The position numbers were made by a program, and so were the translations under genes. From Aplysia californica (Eukaryota > Mollusca > Gastropoda > Aplysiida > Aplysiidae): 64,000 nt of DNA. Of the stretch, positions 36,418 through 49,100 are shown piece after piece. Numbering within the stretch: the first letter of the stretch is position 1; every line of letters starts with the position of its first letter. Location: assembly GCF_000002075.1 (NCBI RefSeq), contig NW_004797818.1, positions 268,198 through 332,197 on the forward strand. The letters are read 5' to 3'. A model generated the notes under the pieces. It did no database searches, was not told the DNA's origin, and saw only the letters and a program-made list of their open reading frames with translations.

Positions 36418-38916
36418 TGGGACAGGATAGCCTACTTAGCTTTTGAGTTCTTGAGTGAGGGGAGGGGGATTGTTAAAATGTATGAATTGGAATTCGGAAA
36501 CAGAAACTGATGTTTTGCTGGCCAGCTTGGCAAAGTGGTTGTATGTGTGTGTGTTTTTCGTCGTTGGTTGTTTTTTTTCCAGATTGTACCAGCTACTCCA
36601 GAGTTTAAATAATGTTTTTGCAATGAGTCTCACTTGTTTCCTTTTTCAGCCTGTTGTGACCAGTGGTACGGTTTTCTTTGGTGCCATTATTCTGCGCAAA
36701 TATTGATTTAAATACATTCTAAGAATATTGTTTTATTCTGAATACTGTCATGTATAATTTCTTCGTTGCTGCATTGTCAGAACAAGGAAAGTAAACATAC
36801 CAGCAGTGTACCAGTTAATAATTTTTACTATGTTAATTTATGTTGACAATACCAGTTCTTTCTGCAATATACTTACGTGCTTTTAATGCAATTATGGGTT
36901 GCATGTTGATACTTCTTGCTGTCAAGCAAGAGATGTACAGAGCCATAGGTCCTTAAAGGAATTTTTAAAAAGAATTGAATGGTGTATTATTTTTTTGGAA
37001 AATCTTGTCTCTGAGTACAGAAATCCATTTTCATATCTGACAATAGGCCTACATATTTTCTGCCATCTGGTATTGCTCCTTATGGACTTGCTGATACTGA
37101 AAAAAAAATTGTGAACTTTCAAGACTGGATTTGTGAGTATAGTAATGTGAACGAAACTATAAGTCAATTGGAGAAATCTTTCGCTGCAGGTCTATCGAAT
37201 GGCTTGCATAATATGGAATGATTGAATGTAGGAAAGTGTGTGAAGGATGGGGGGGTCCTGGCCACTGCCCATCATCTTGGGCCTTCCACATGTGTGGAGT
37301 CTGTTTCCTTTTTTGTTTGAAAAGTTGGCATCTATGAAAGTGAAAGTGATAATTTTTGTGTTATCCGCTCATGGTTCTGTGTATGATGGTGTTAAATTCA
37401 TGAAGCCTTGGTGCGATGGTGATTCTTTGAGAGATCTGAACTTTTCTCCAGCTCTCTTCCTGGTGTTGGACAAATGGGTCAGAAGAGGCTTCTTATACAG
37501 TCGAGGAATACTATGTTTTTATATTGACGTAAACCTTGAGATATGGTGTGGGTGTTGATGGCTTCTTGCTTTTGTGTGTTGAGAACATGAAGCTTGGTTA
37601 TATTGCACTTTAAATTCCATTACATGTACACTGGAAGACTGTAAACTTTTTAAAGAATAAACATTATGGAATTTTTTATTCTAATCTTTGTGATTCTCAG
37701 CTGTTTTCTTCTATGCTTTAAGTTTAAGATATTTTTGAGAATTGTGCAAAGCCAGAAGTCTTCATTAACCTTGAAGTATACAGCCTTTCTCCCGACCCCC
37801 CTCCCCTGAAAATTCAGTTTGGCCACCTATCAGCAACCAATGCCTGCTTCCCAAGGGGATTGCAGTTACAAGAATACCACAGTAACTGAAGAAAAGCAGG
37901 CTTACTCGATACCCCCCCTCCCCCTTCCAAAAAAAGAGGAAGAAAAAACTTTCCATCAGTAAAATCGAACCTTCAAAAACAGAATGTCGGTCTGAAAAGT
38001 GGTAGGGGGGGGGGGGATTTATTAATTATATTATAGCCATTTAAAAAAATCTGATGCTCTCCCCGTAGGAGTGAATCAGTTGCCCTTTGTGATGAAGTGC
38101 CTATTGCTGTGCAAGCCCTGAAGCCTGGAGGGCTGGTAAATAAAAAGCAGTAGGAATTCTGTATGCTCTAATATAAATAAATAAAGGGAAAAAATAAAAA
38201 TAAAAGTCTTTTTTTTTTTTCATTTTTATTTGTCAGCTAGTGAAACTGAGCAGTCTCAAGACCAGCCTCTGGAAAAGCAAAAGATGAACCATTTTCACAA
38301 GGTCCCTGAACAAAGTTTAGCAAATAAAATAAAACAATGACAATGGTTTGGCAGAAGTTCGATAACCTTTTTGTACAGAGAGGCATTTATTATTACAGTT
38401 CCCAAGCCTCAATTATAAAACATATAGTATAGGCCTACAAGAGACTTCTCACTCATAGTATAGTAAACTTGGAAAACATTTTGAGTGACGGGCTGCCCTT
38501 TAGAAGAAGACCAATGCAAATTTATAATCAATAACTTTATAGGCCTTGCTTACACTTACAGAGCAGATCCAGTTTCGCACATATAAGAACTGACAGTCAT
38601 GAAGCACTGATTTATAATGATATCACTAAAAATGAAAATGAACACAAATTTAAAAATAACCTTCATCACAAGACTGTAATGACAGACATGCAGTGCAGTA
38701 TAAAAATATTATATTTTTGGACTGTTCAAACACTACATTTATCTCAAAATAAGCTTACATTACATCAAACATGTGCATGAACATTACAATCACCACAACC
38801 AAAGTTTTTAAATTCCTCACTTATTTTCTCTCTCTGTACCTTGCATACTAATGGCAACATTTTGACGAGACTTCCTAAAACCACTTTCCATAAACGTTTA
38901 AAACATGGTTTTATTA

Positions 38917-38918
<2 letters not shown>

Positions 38919-38986
<68 letters not shown>
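38919..38986 (+). repeat. (TG)n microsatellite
   Basis: About 33 TG units followed by a short GA tract. Confidence 0.95.
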
Positions 38987-38987
<1 letters not shown>

Positions 38988-41753
38988 CAACAGGAGTGTC
39001 AGTGTGAGCATGTGAGAGGGAGAGAGAGAGATAATGACAAAGAGAGTCAGAGGGTAAGCAAAATATTTCCCTCCAACAGCGTACGGATGTGAGAGATTAA
39101 CACAAGCATAGGGTCACTTTGCTCTTCGTGCCTACCTAGTAGTAGTAGGCCTACTTACAACAAGAAGAAGACTTTGAAATTCAGATTATAATATGTTCTA
39201 CACGACTACAGAATAAACAAAACCTATAATATTTCAAAGAGAAGCCAGTGTGTTTGTCAGTTATGAGGGGGGGGGGGGTGGTGATGAGCATGACACATGA
39301 CTAGCTTAGTTTAAGTAAAGACTTAATTAAAAGAGAAGCACATTAACACAACAATGAGCATTTATTGCCGGAAATAAGCAACATCGATACAATAGAGGGA
39401 TAGTAAAGATGTAGAACCTGTCAGTAATGCCCTCCCAACAACCCATGAAATATAATATGACTTAAATCACAGAAAACGATTTCGACTTCAAGAGAACTAA
39501 CTTAAAGATGAAAAAATTATCAGAAAACCGGTAGGCCTTAAAGTGTTTGTAACAGCAAGCACTTGACTCCAAGGAGTCTAGTCGATTCATCCACCCTCTC
39601 AGTCTCAGTGACACTCACTCTCAGAACCTCTCATTGCAGAAGTATTTGTTCACATGAAAAAGACTAGTACCGGTAACTAACACACAGGCCTAGGCCTCCA
39701 TCGGACCACTGACCAAAAAACCAAAAAAAATTTGAAAGATTTCTAAAAATTTATCACATCCAATAAAAAACACAGCAAGCTCAATCCAATTATCATGAGG
39801 GATGCAAGCAAATTGAACATCTGGTAACAATAACAAGCAGTAAAATGAAAAGACCAAATAAACCCGGGAGGATAGACAGAGGAGATACTGAACAGCCTTA
39901 CAGAGTTCCCAGGATGAAGACAAATATCCACCGACTATTGTGAGAAAAAGAAAAAAAAAGAAAAGTGAATTTGTAACCTACTGTAGTGGAGTGTGCTTAC
40001 AAAAAAAAAATCTTCATAAAAGTCTCTGTATAATAATTTATAATTACTATGTCCTTTGAGAAGTTTTGAGTTTGAGTTAAAAAAAAAAAACGAGTACAAA
40101 GACACAATAATGGCCATTTAATATATGGTAAATAGCAACTTAAATACAAATAAAACAGGAAAAGAAAAGAAGTAGAACCTACCAATGGCACCCTCCAACT
40201 ACCGGTACCCATTAACTCGGATAAAAATGCAAGCACCAACCTGAACAAATTTTCCAGGAAAGAGGAGATTCAAACAAGGCATATGTGACATTAGTGAATA
40301 TAATATAGCAAAAAGCTCTGCTATTAGATCTAGACTAACCTTTTGTTGGTAGCAATTTTCTAGATTAACATTGGAGGACATCTAGCCCTGTCACTCTGAT
40401 CAAAGAATCTCTACAATGCCCAAAGATTGAAATGCTGTATCCGTCCCAGCCCAGGTTGATCCTGACAGGCAGGAAGAAGCCTGCCTTCTAAATTAACTAA
40501 ATTGAGTTGATGGGGGCATAACACTTCTATAATGGCATATAATTTCTTTAAAGATTGAAGAAAAAGACAAAAGTCACAGAGTACAGCAGTTGGTGGGTCG
40601 GTGTAAGGCACCTACAGTGTGTCCTACTTCTCTACTATCCCATCTACTGTCTATCTTTCTCGCCTTGCCCCAGCACTAACAATAACCATTCTATCACGAT
40701 GAAGTGCTTCTCTTTACTCCAATTAAACTACAAAAATTGTCACCAACTTGTGTGTGTGTCTGGGGGGGGGGGTGACCGGAAAGAAAAGAAAAGTTCGAAC
40801 AACAACTTTTACAAAAAATGGTCCGATATATCTCTCTATATACAGCCAGCTGTAAAAAAAACCAAGTTTTCTACCCAGAAAATTTAAAGAACAACCAGAA
40901 CTTACTTCTTGAAACTAAAAGCTAAATCTACAAGACCACTTCAAAAACCCATGATCTAGTAAACCTACAAACGGCAAGCAAGCACTTGATCAGGAGCTAA
41001 AATATATCAGAATTGGCAAAAGCTTCTATGTTTGATTGGGTAGATGTTTTACGGCACTATCGACACAAGCTTCTATGTATGTCATTAGAAAACTTCAAAG
41101 AAAGTTTGGTACGACAGAAGTATCAACATCAAGACTACAATGACGGTGTAGCAAGCTGCTGTAAGCAAGTGAGACCACAAACTGCACGTTCACATCAATG
41201 AGCTGCCTTAGAGAAAGATTTATGGATTTACATGCCTAGACAAGATTACTAGCACTAACACAGAGGTTGAAAAACAAAACAAAACAAGAGTTCCCACACA
41301 GTGGAGACTCAGATGACTGGGAAACGTTCAGAGGATGAAAGATGGTAGAATTAACAAATGACCTACTTTATTTATAAGACTGTCCCCCTGGTTTTATGCA
41401 CCCCGCATAATTTAGCAAAATATTATCCTTTTTTGCATAAGTTCCGATTATTTACCTTTATTCAATCATTCTTTGTTAAAATTAACAGAATAGTATAATT
41501 TCACATTTTTGGGCTCAGTTTACATAATTTCATAGTTTTTCTTGCATAAAACGACGGGGACAGATAAGACAATTAGAATTGTTGTGAAGGAGAAGGAAAT
41601 AAAGGTCTAACGGTACCTCAGTTATAAAGATAAAAAGATGTTTACAAGAGGAACAAGATCTGGATTTTTAAAAAAATTCAGAATCTGGGAATAGACAGCA
41701 AACGGTTGGGTTGTCGTCAAAGAAAGAGGGAAGCAAAGGTCATTTCATTTGTT

Positions 41754-41884
41754 TGAGTAAAGAGAAGCACGACACAATAATGGTAATTTAGTGCGGGGAA
41801 AAGGTAAGACAGACAGACAGAAACAACAAAGGGAAAGCAAAGAAGAAAGACCTACCACAGTAGCACCCTCCAACCACCTGCTGA
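41754..41884 (-). repeat. Repeat family E copy
   Basis: GAGAAGCACGACACAATAAT, TTTAGTGCGGGGAAAAGGTA, AGACAGACAGACAG and TAGCACCCTCCAACCACCTG. The same blocks recur near 27585, 50973 and 52680. Confidence 0.6.
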
Positions 41885-42080
41885 GATCAGTAACAAGATG
41901 TAAGAGAATGACATAACAACAGTGAAGTTGTGCATCACCTAGGGAGACACAAGATAACAATGACTGAATGAAACAGTAAAGTTCAGAACATCAGTCATAT
42001 CCTTGTAGGCTACTAACTGCTATCAGCATTTTTTAAAAACACATTGATGCAGTTAGCAACATATGCCCCATCATCACAAA

Positions 42081-42217
42081 TAATAATAATAATAGATAAT
42101 AGATAGCATTTGTATAGCGCATATCCCCGCTTAACAGCAGGCTCTATGCGTTTTACACTATATTATTACCCCAGCAGACCATAGAACACTCCGAAACATT
42201 CTCAGCTTCCCACAAGA
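42081..42217 (-). mobile_element. SINE family A, 3' part
   Basis: The reverse complement runs from CTGAGAATGTTTCGGAGTGT through GTCTGCTGGGGTAATAATAT to the GCGCTATACAAATGCTAT and (TTA)n tail. It is 5' truncated. Confidence 0.88.
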
Positions 42218-42638
42218 CATAATAAAACTGACCATACAGCTAAAACATTATTATTTGTTGTGAAAAAATAGTAACAGTCAGTATATTATTTGCTGTGAAA
42301 GAATAGTAATAGTATATTATTTGCAAACCTCTTCAAAACTCAGGTCAGTCATACAATCTCTAGTGTACTCTACATCTGCCTAGGAGACCAAGGGAAGACA
42401 GGAAAGACAACATTAACCTTATCCACTGGAACAAAGAATCATTTCTCATACCTGCTGCTAGGATAAGTATAAAATGAATACGCAGGGCAGGTGGGGGTTG
42501 GGGCAACATTATTATTATTGTATGGGAAAAAGCATGGTCTGACAAGAAATGGGAGCGAAGATGGCACACACCAAGTTCTAGATACACTGGCCAGGCTACA
42601 GTTAAATGTGGTACAAAGACAGGAGAGGACAAGTGTGT

Positions 42639-43038
42639 TTGTTTTAGTAAGGTTTCACGGCGCTCGCAACTGCATAAGGTCATATGTAAACCAAGGGGTG
42701 GATGTCAACAGAGAAGTCCAAATGTGGAATTGGAATCAGGCTTACTCTGCTCACCTCTTTAGGCTCAACAGCACAAAGTCTGCTTTGACTATCAAGGTAC
42801 CCCGGAAATAGCAGTTCACAAGAGAGTGATAAACATGCACAAAAAGTAGAGGAATAAAGACGATAGTAAAGATGAGGAAAGAAAAAGCAGCAGTTCCCCC
42901 TATGTTGTTCAGGCATAGTATGAGCAAGACATTGATTGATCAGGCCATTTACATTTCTACTATGCATAAGAACATGTTAATATCACCCCTTTGAGAATGG
43001 CCTAAAGACACTTCAGTCAGTAGCACTGCCCTGAGGGA
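42639..43038 (-). mobile_element. Repeat family D copy 1 (tail B)
   Basis: About 400 bp matching 43281-43684 and 51272-51662. It starts (plus strand) with tail B in reverse, GGCGCTCGCAACTGCATAAG. Then come CAAGGGGTGGATGTCAACAG, AGGCTTACTCTGCTCACCTC and GGCCTAAAGACACTTCAGTC. Confidence 0.85.
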
Positions 43039-43280
43039 GTGGAAAGGACAATGGAGGGTAGCCAGGTCAAAATGTAGAGAACACATCATCCACAGTTTCA
43101 TTCAATTAAGAGTAGACTATCGTGATCTCAAACACAAATTATAACGAAACAGAAAAAAAAAAATGCTGGCTCAATAAACATTCCTACGAAAGTCCCAAAC
43201 ATTTACATTAAAAGCAGAATATTGTGATCTCAAACACAAATGATAACAAACAAGAGAAGAAAAAAAGTTTGACATTTTGT

Positions 43281-43684
43281 TTGTTTGTTTTAGTAAGAGT
43301 TTTTACGGTGCTCGCAACTGCATACGGTCATATGAGCGCCAAGGGGTGGATTCCAACAGAAAAGTCATTACTGGCAATCAGGCTTACTCTGCTCACCTCT
43401 CTAGCTTCAACAGCATCAAGTCTGCTTCGCCTATCAAGGCACCCTGGAATAGCGGGTCACAAAGAGTGTGACAAACATACAAAAGAAGTAGAGGAAAAAA
43501 TTATGATAGTAATGATTAGGAAAGAAAAGGCAGCAGTTCCCTGTTGCAGCTCAGGCACAGTTATGAGCATGACATTGATGAATCAGCCCTTTTACAATTC
43601 TACTCTGCATAAGAACATGTTTAATGTCCCCCCCTTTGGGAATGGCCTAAAGACACTTCAGTCAGTAGCATTGCCCTGGGGGTG
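43281..43684 (-). mobile_element. Repeat family D copy 2 (tail B)
   Basis: Same blocks as the copy 640 bp to the left: GGTGCTCGCAACTGCATACG, TTACTCTGCTCACCTCTCTA and GGGAATGGCCTAAAGACACT. Confidence 0.87.
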
Positions 43685-44079
43685 GACATTTTTTTTTTAA
43701 TTAAAAAAATATCCTGAGTTTCAACTTCACAAAAGTGCAGAGATTGCCTCCCGCAATATTGTAAAATAGACATAGAATAATGTCAAAAAGTCATCCCAAG
43801 ACAGGGAAAAATGAAAAGTGTTTATCAGTGGCTCATACCCTCATTCAGGGTGACAAAATCAACGATGAAGAATAACTCAAGATGGTAGCCCCTGGCGAAC
43901 TTCCAAGTTCCCAGGGTGAACTTCACAAGTACATTGGTTTTGAAATGAAGAGTTTCGGTTCAGGTGAAGGGCTGGCAACTCTTCTCTGTAAAAAAGAATA
44001 TCACTAAAGAAACAGTAAAAGAAATTCCACAGCTGGGGGAGGATGGAGCGACAGCCACAGAGCGTCAGAACCTAGGGTA

Positions 44080-44788
44080 GTATATGGGCATATGACATTT
44101 AGTAAAGAAGTTGTCAAGAATCTTGGTGTATATATTGACCACCACTTATCAATGGGCTCGTTTGTAGGATCTCTGTCCAAATCCCTTTACTTTCAGCTGA
44201 GAAGGATAGGCCTAGTTCAAAAGTACTTAAACGAAGAGACCACAAAAACACTGGTAACATCTCTTATCCTATCTACATTAGACTATAGTAACTCACTCCT
44301 AGCAGGTCTGAACAACAAATATTTGAATTGTTTACAAGTAATTCAAAACAATGCCGCTAGACTGATAACAAGACCTAAAAAACGAGACCATGTCACTCCA
44401 TTATTAAAAGAACTGCATTGGCTCCTTGTAAAAGAAAGAATAATATTTAAAATCTGTGTCATGTGTTTCAAATGTGTAAATAAAACTGCTCCTTTTTATC
44501 TACAAGAACTTATCAGTATATATAAGCCAGGGAGAAACCTAAAATCATCAAACGATAACACCCTACTTGTGACACCTGTAAAATCATACAAATCATATGG
44601 AGAGAGATCTTTCTCATATCTTGGTCCATTTATGTGGAACAGATTACCAATGAAACTAAGACAAATAAAAACACTTGATAGCTTCAAAAGACTTCTTAAA
44701 CATTTTCTGTTCCTACAGGCCTATCCTTCATAAGCTTTTAACGTTACTTTTCATTATCGTTGTTCTGTTCCTATGTCAGGATGAAAAT

Positions 44789-44833
<45 letters not shown>

Positions 44834-44972
44834 ATAAATATATATTGCATGAGAAGAAAGGAAGTAGTAAGAAAGGTTTTGAAAATGGGTATTCTAATGT
44901 AAAGCGCATTGAGCTACTTTTTTGGAAATGCGCTGTATAAATGTTATATATTATTATTATTTATTATTATAG
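44080..44972 (+). mobile_element. 5'-truncated LINE: reverse transcriptase C-terminal end and 3' tail
   Basis: An open frame at 44092-44733 (213 codons) has the C-terminal signature of invertebrate CR1/L2-like LINE polymerases. It contains LGVYIDHHLSM, LDYSNSLLAGLN, IQNNAARLIT, LKELHWLLVKERI, YGERSFSYLGPFMWNRLP and LDSFKRLLKHFLF. The YADD catalytic part and the endonuclease are missing. The 3' end reads TAAAGCGCATTGAGCT, TGCGCTGTATAAATG and (TTA)n, with a (TG)n expansion inside (about 44794-44833). The uninterrupted frame suggests a fairly recent insertion. The left border is uncertain. Confidence 0.88.
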
Positions 44973-45703
44973 TGAAAGCCTATCTCCGTCGGGAGGACCG
45001 GGCATTCCTCCCGACAACTGGAGCCACTGGCCCTGGATCATGATTACTGGAGAGAGCTTGTTGGTGGTCTACGCTCCACAAGAAGCCGATCATGCAGGAG
45101 GTGTCTAATTAATGATAACAACAATAACACTGTGGTATTGAACCTAAACCCTTGGAGCACTCATGGTCATTGCCAACATTCAAACACATGATATCTATAA
45201 GTAGGTTATATCATGGGACCATAGAGCAACTTCACTTTTAGAACGACTGAGAGCAAGTAAATGGCAGGGATCTAATCGAATTACATAATACAATAAAACC
45301 TGTCAACTTTTAAAAAGACACAGCAGTATAAAACCATATCATCCAGCCACAGAATCTCGCAGACCACTGCTTCACTCTTCCCATCAGGAATAAAAAATAT
45401 AAGTACACAGATCAAACTCAATCTAAACTAAAATTCTCCTTTTTCTAAAACACCAAGTTACAAAAGGTTACTTGGCAATCAGAACAAATGGAATATGTGA
45501 CAGCTAGCACAATGTGCCTAAACTACTGCAACACCGTACGCCCCTAGGAGACAGAATGTAAACTGAACTGGAATGAACTGGTTAGCTAAGGGTGTAACTT
45601 TTAAATTATTCTAACCTTACATCTGGGGGGGGGGGGGGACAACTACAAATGAACACTTTAAGAGTAGCCAATCAGAAATCTCTATCTCTATATATATATG
45701 CAA
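44973..45703. other. TAPT1 downstream region, nothing recognised
   Basis: Only a poly(G) run (45627-45639) and short TA repeats were noted. Confidence 0.5.
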
Positions 45704-46123
45704 ACTAAAGTCTAAAAAAATTATCGAACGGTGAATATCAGATTGCACCCTGATGATTTTCATCAAGACACAAATATTGCTAATCAAATGATTTGCCCCT
45801 TGAAATCTGTTTTTTATCATCAGCGTTTTCTAAAACAGAAGAGGGCATGTCCCCTTCATTCTGGTGCTGCTTTGACGGTGAACAAGGGAGGGAACTAGAA
45901 GGGCTATCACTGACTAAAGTCTAAAAAAATTATCGAACGGTGAATATCAGATTGCACCCTGATGATTTTCATCAAGACACAAATATTGCTAATCAAATGA
46001 TTTGCCCCTTGAAATCTGTTTTTTATCATCAGCGTTTTCTAAAACAGAAGAGGGCATGTCCCCTTCATTCTGGTGCTGCTTTGACGGTGAACAAGGGAGG
46101 GAACTAGAAGGGCTATCACTGAC
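45704..46123. repeat. Tandem duplication, 209-bp period, two copies identical by eye
   Basis: Positions 45704-45912 and 45913-46121 read the same base for base, with a short shared GAC at the joint. The right copy holds the last 44 or so codons and stop of TAPT1; the left copy repeats them downstream of the stop. It is either a very recent duplication or an assembly artefact. Confidence 0.93.
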
Positions 46124-49100
46124 AGATAAAACATTACAAGGAGAGGCTGCTGTCTCACTGCTAGGACTGTCACTGTCAGGTTGCAGATTACTTTCCTCTG
46201 ACCAACCAGTGTATGGGACTTGAAAATCACCATTGTAACCACATGTTAATCTTTCGTCAGGATTTAAAACATTTTTTGTCACAGGAAAGTTCCCTTGCAA
46301 AAAAGGTGATGAATTCTGTGAAGAAGGGAGTATTTTGTCCTGCGACGTTAGATTGTCTTCAAGGCTTTTTGGTGAAACTGGTGAAAAAGACTCAACAGAA
46401 AGTGGATGCGTACTGTGAGATGACTCTGACTCGAATGAGGATTTCTTATTATCTGCCGAGAGCTCTAGATCTGGAGAAAAGAAATCCCGTTGAAAATCCA
46501 TTAGCACTGACGACTTAGAACCCTTGGGGGTGGAACTTTCTTGGACAGCTTGCAGCGAGTAAGACTTGACTGGAGTAGATTCTCGAGTCAGAGGTAACTC
46601 TGGTGAGAACTCGTCGGGAACAGCATCAGAGATGTTCTGCACATGGTACGGGGTTGCTCCGTTGCTGGTAAGACCACTGTCATCATCAAAATGGTGAGGA
46701 GAAGATGAACTGCCTGAGAAAGCTGGAGACGTTTGACCCGGTATTGGTGGGTCTGCACTGAAAGAGGTTTCAGTATTCACAGCAACGCTGGAAGAAACAG
46801 GAAATGGCCGACTTTGATTGTTCATCGCGTCTGATGCTCTGGGCTGCACTTCAGCCTTCACTTTCGGGGCGGATCCTTTGTCTTCTTTCTTGGAAACAAC
46901 CTAGGAGCAGAAAAAAAAAAGTTGAGGTTTCAAAAGTAAATAATCAGTCACAAGTATACAGCCTCTCTTTTAATCAACATTAATTTTGAGCTTGGTCTTG
47001 TTTTAAGGGTATAACAATGCAAAACGCATGACATATCTCTGCGGTGAATTATTTCTGATCATTGTGACTTGACGCAGATAGCAGATGTAAAACAAAAATT
47101 CCCATGTGGATGATAGCATTTTCTTTCATTTTGAAAAATTCTTAAAATAAACATTCACAGACCAGATGAGTGTTCATCTTCTGCACGATATATTCAAGAG
47201 AAGCTTTATGAAATTGAATTGGTGGGATTCAGACGATTTCCTATATTTAAAATAAGTTTTACTTTTAGGGAGTCTATTTGTTCTCCACTGCATTTGTGTC
47301 CTTTAAAAAACTGAGAACTGGGCATCAACAGAGTACTTCTTAACTTAAGGAATGGTCCACCAATGTGTTGAGGAAGTTACTTTGAGGGTATGTGAATGGA
47401 ACTTTATTATTCATTTGTTACATAAATCTGAATCATAATTGTTCCCCTTTGCTTTGTTTCTCATGCCTGAGAGATCACTGTGCTCCACCTTCCCTGAAAT
47501 AAAAAACTATCTTCTGAAATCAATCCTGGATGCAAATAAGGAAGTTGTAAAGGGATGACTGGATACCATGATCTTTCTCTTACTACATTCAACACTTAAC
47601 AATGACATCAAATTCAATATACTTTCAACCATTTAGGTAGCAATTTTCTTAAACTCTACCTCTCTGAGCCAACCCAGGCTGAGTGAGATATAGTATCCCA
47701 TCAGAATGATACATACTCAGTAAAATAGAATTCCCAACTTGGGAATCACATTCATGTCCTTTGTGTACGATGGCAAAGAACATAACCATTACGCTATAGA
47801 CGCTGGTACATTGGGCAGTAGTTACCTGTGAGTCAACAACTGTTCCCGTAGCTTTGGCATTTTTATCCCTCTCAGTAATAAGACGCTGAGCCCAGCCCAG
47901 CAGTACAATGCTGTTGAGAACTTTCGTTGATATCAAACTGAAAAAAAAAAGAAGGAAAAGACTATAACCAACAAAGCCACATGCCAAACTAGCCAAAAAG
48001 AATATACATTCTGTTCACCGACCCCCAGAATTCCCTAGACATGAAGAATGCTTGATTTAGTGGCGTCGGTGGCCCAGTGGTTAGGCTCTCGGACTCGCAA
48101 CCGTAAGGACGAGGTTTCGAATCCCGTCAGGGGTCCGACGTTGTGTCCTTGGGAAAGGCACTTTACACGAATTTTCCTCACTTCACCCAGGTGGGAATGG
48201 CTATAGACAGCAAAAGATCTTGTCAGTTTGTTAGTGTTTGAGGGCTTAATCAGCTGCTTGCACTGTATGCTTTCCGGGAAGCTGAGAATGTTTCGGAGTG
48301 TTCTATGGTCTGCTGGGGTAATAATATAGTGTAAAGGGCATAGAGCTTGCTGTTGAGCGGGGATATGTGCTATACAAATGTTAGTTATTATTATTATTTA
48401 GTACAGGACCTGGCATACAAGAACTTACCAGTTCAGAGAAAAAAAAAAACCCTACTCGGTTGGACAAGAAAGGAAGTCAAACAATGTAAAAGACTGTATC
48501 ATTTGTGTAACTACTTCCTTGTTATCACTGTACAAATATAATCCTTTTCCTTCCTCCCTGAATAATCACTGACTTCAAACAATTGATTTTTTTTTCAAAA
48601 GCAAACAGAATACAGTACCAATTCACAGAACCTTCACTAGACAGAGATTCTGAAATCTTTGTCATTTGTCAAAAGGATGAACAAATTATGGTATTCACAA
48701 AACTTTAAGTTGCATTTTAGTGTTAGACCAAGTAAATATTTCACAAGGTTATTCCTAGCATCAAGGCCAAAGAAAGGAAAAGAGCGTAATATGTAAAAAA
48801 GTAAATGTACCATAAGTAAAAGACGAAAACCAGAAGCCAGGGCAGAGGGCCGCTGATGTTGAAAGACTTGGTGCACACCATGAACAACAAGCAAATCAGA
48901 GGAATCGGAGTGAAACCCATTCTTCGGCACACTTGATCATTGAAGTTGGTAAATGCCTGAAAGCAGCAATACACACACACACAAAAAAGTTCATTAATCA
49001 GCCACGAAATTTCAAAAGTTCTTTGACTCTCCCATCTAAATAAAAAAGAGAAATTTTGTACTTTGTTGTATATGTTAATAAACCCTCATCCCCACAATTC

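Larger units (their letters stand above)
36418..43985. other. Convergent MTHFS-TAPT1 intergenic region
   Basis: No host gene was recognised. It starts with the MTHFS 3' untranslated region; AATAAA appears near 37657 but the true end is not known. The rest is family E pieces, a SINE A tail, two family D copies and simple repeats. Open frames here have no support. Confidence 0.5.

Noticed and set aside
37247-37558. Open frame of 103 codons downstream of MTHFS
   Set aside because: It has no recognisable motif and lies in the likely 3' untranslated or intergenic DNA.
48061-48140. tRNA gene at the head of SINE A
   Set aside because: A and B boxes are good but the cloverleaf is degraded and the sequence continues into the SINE body and tail.
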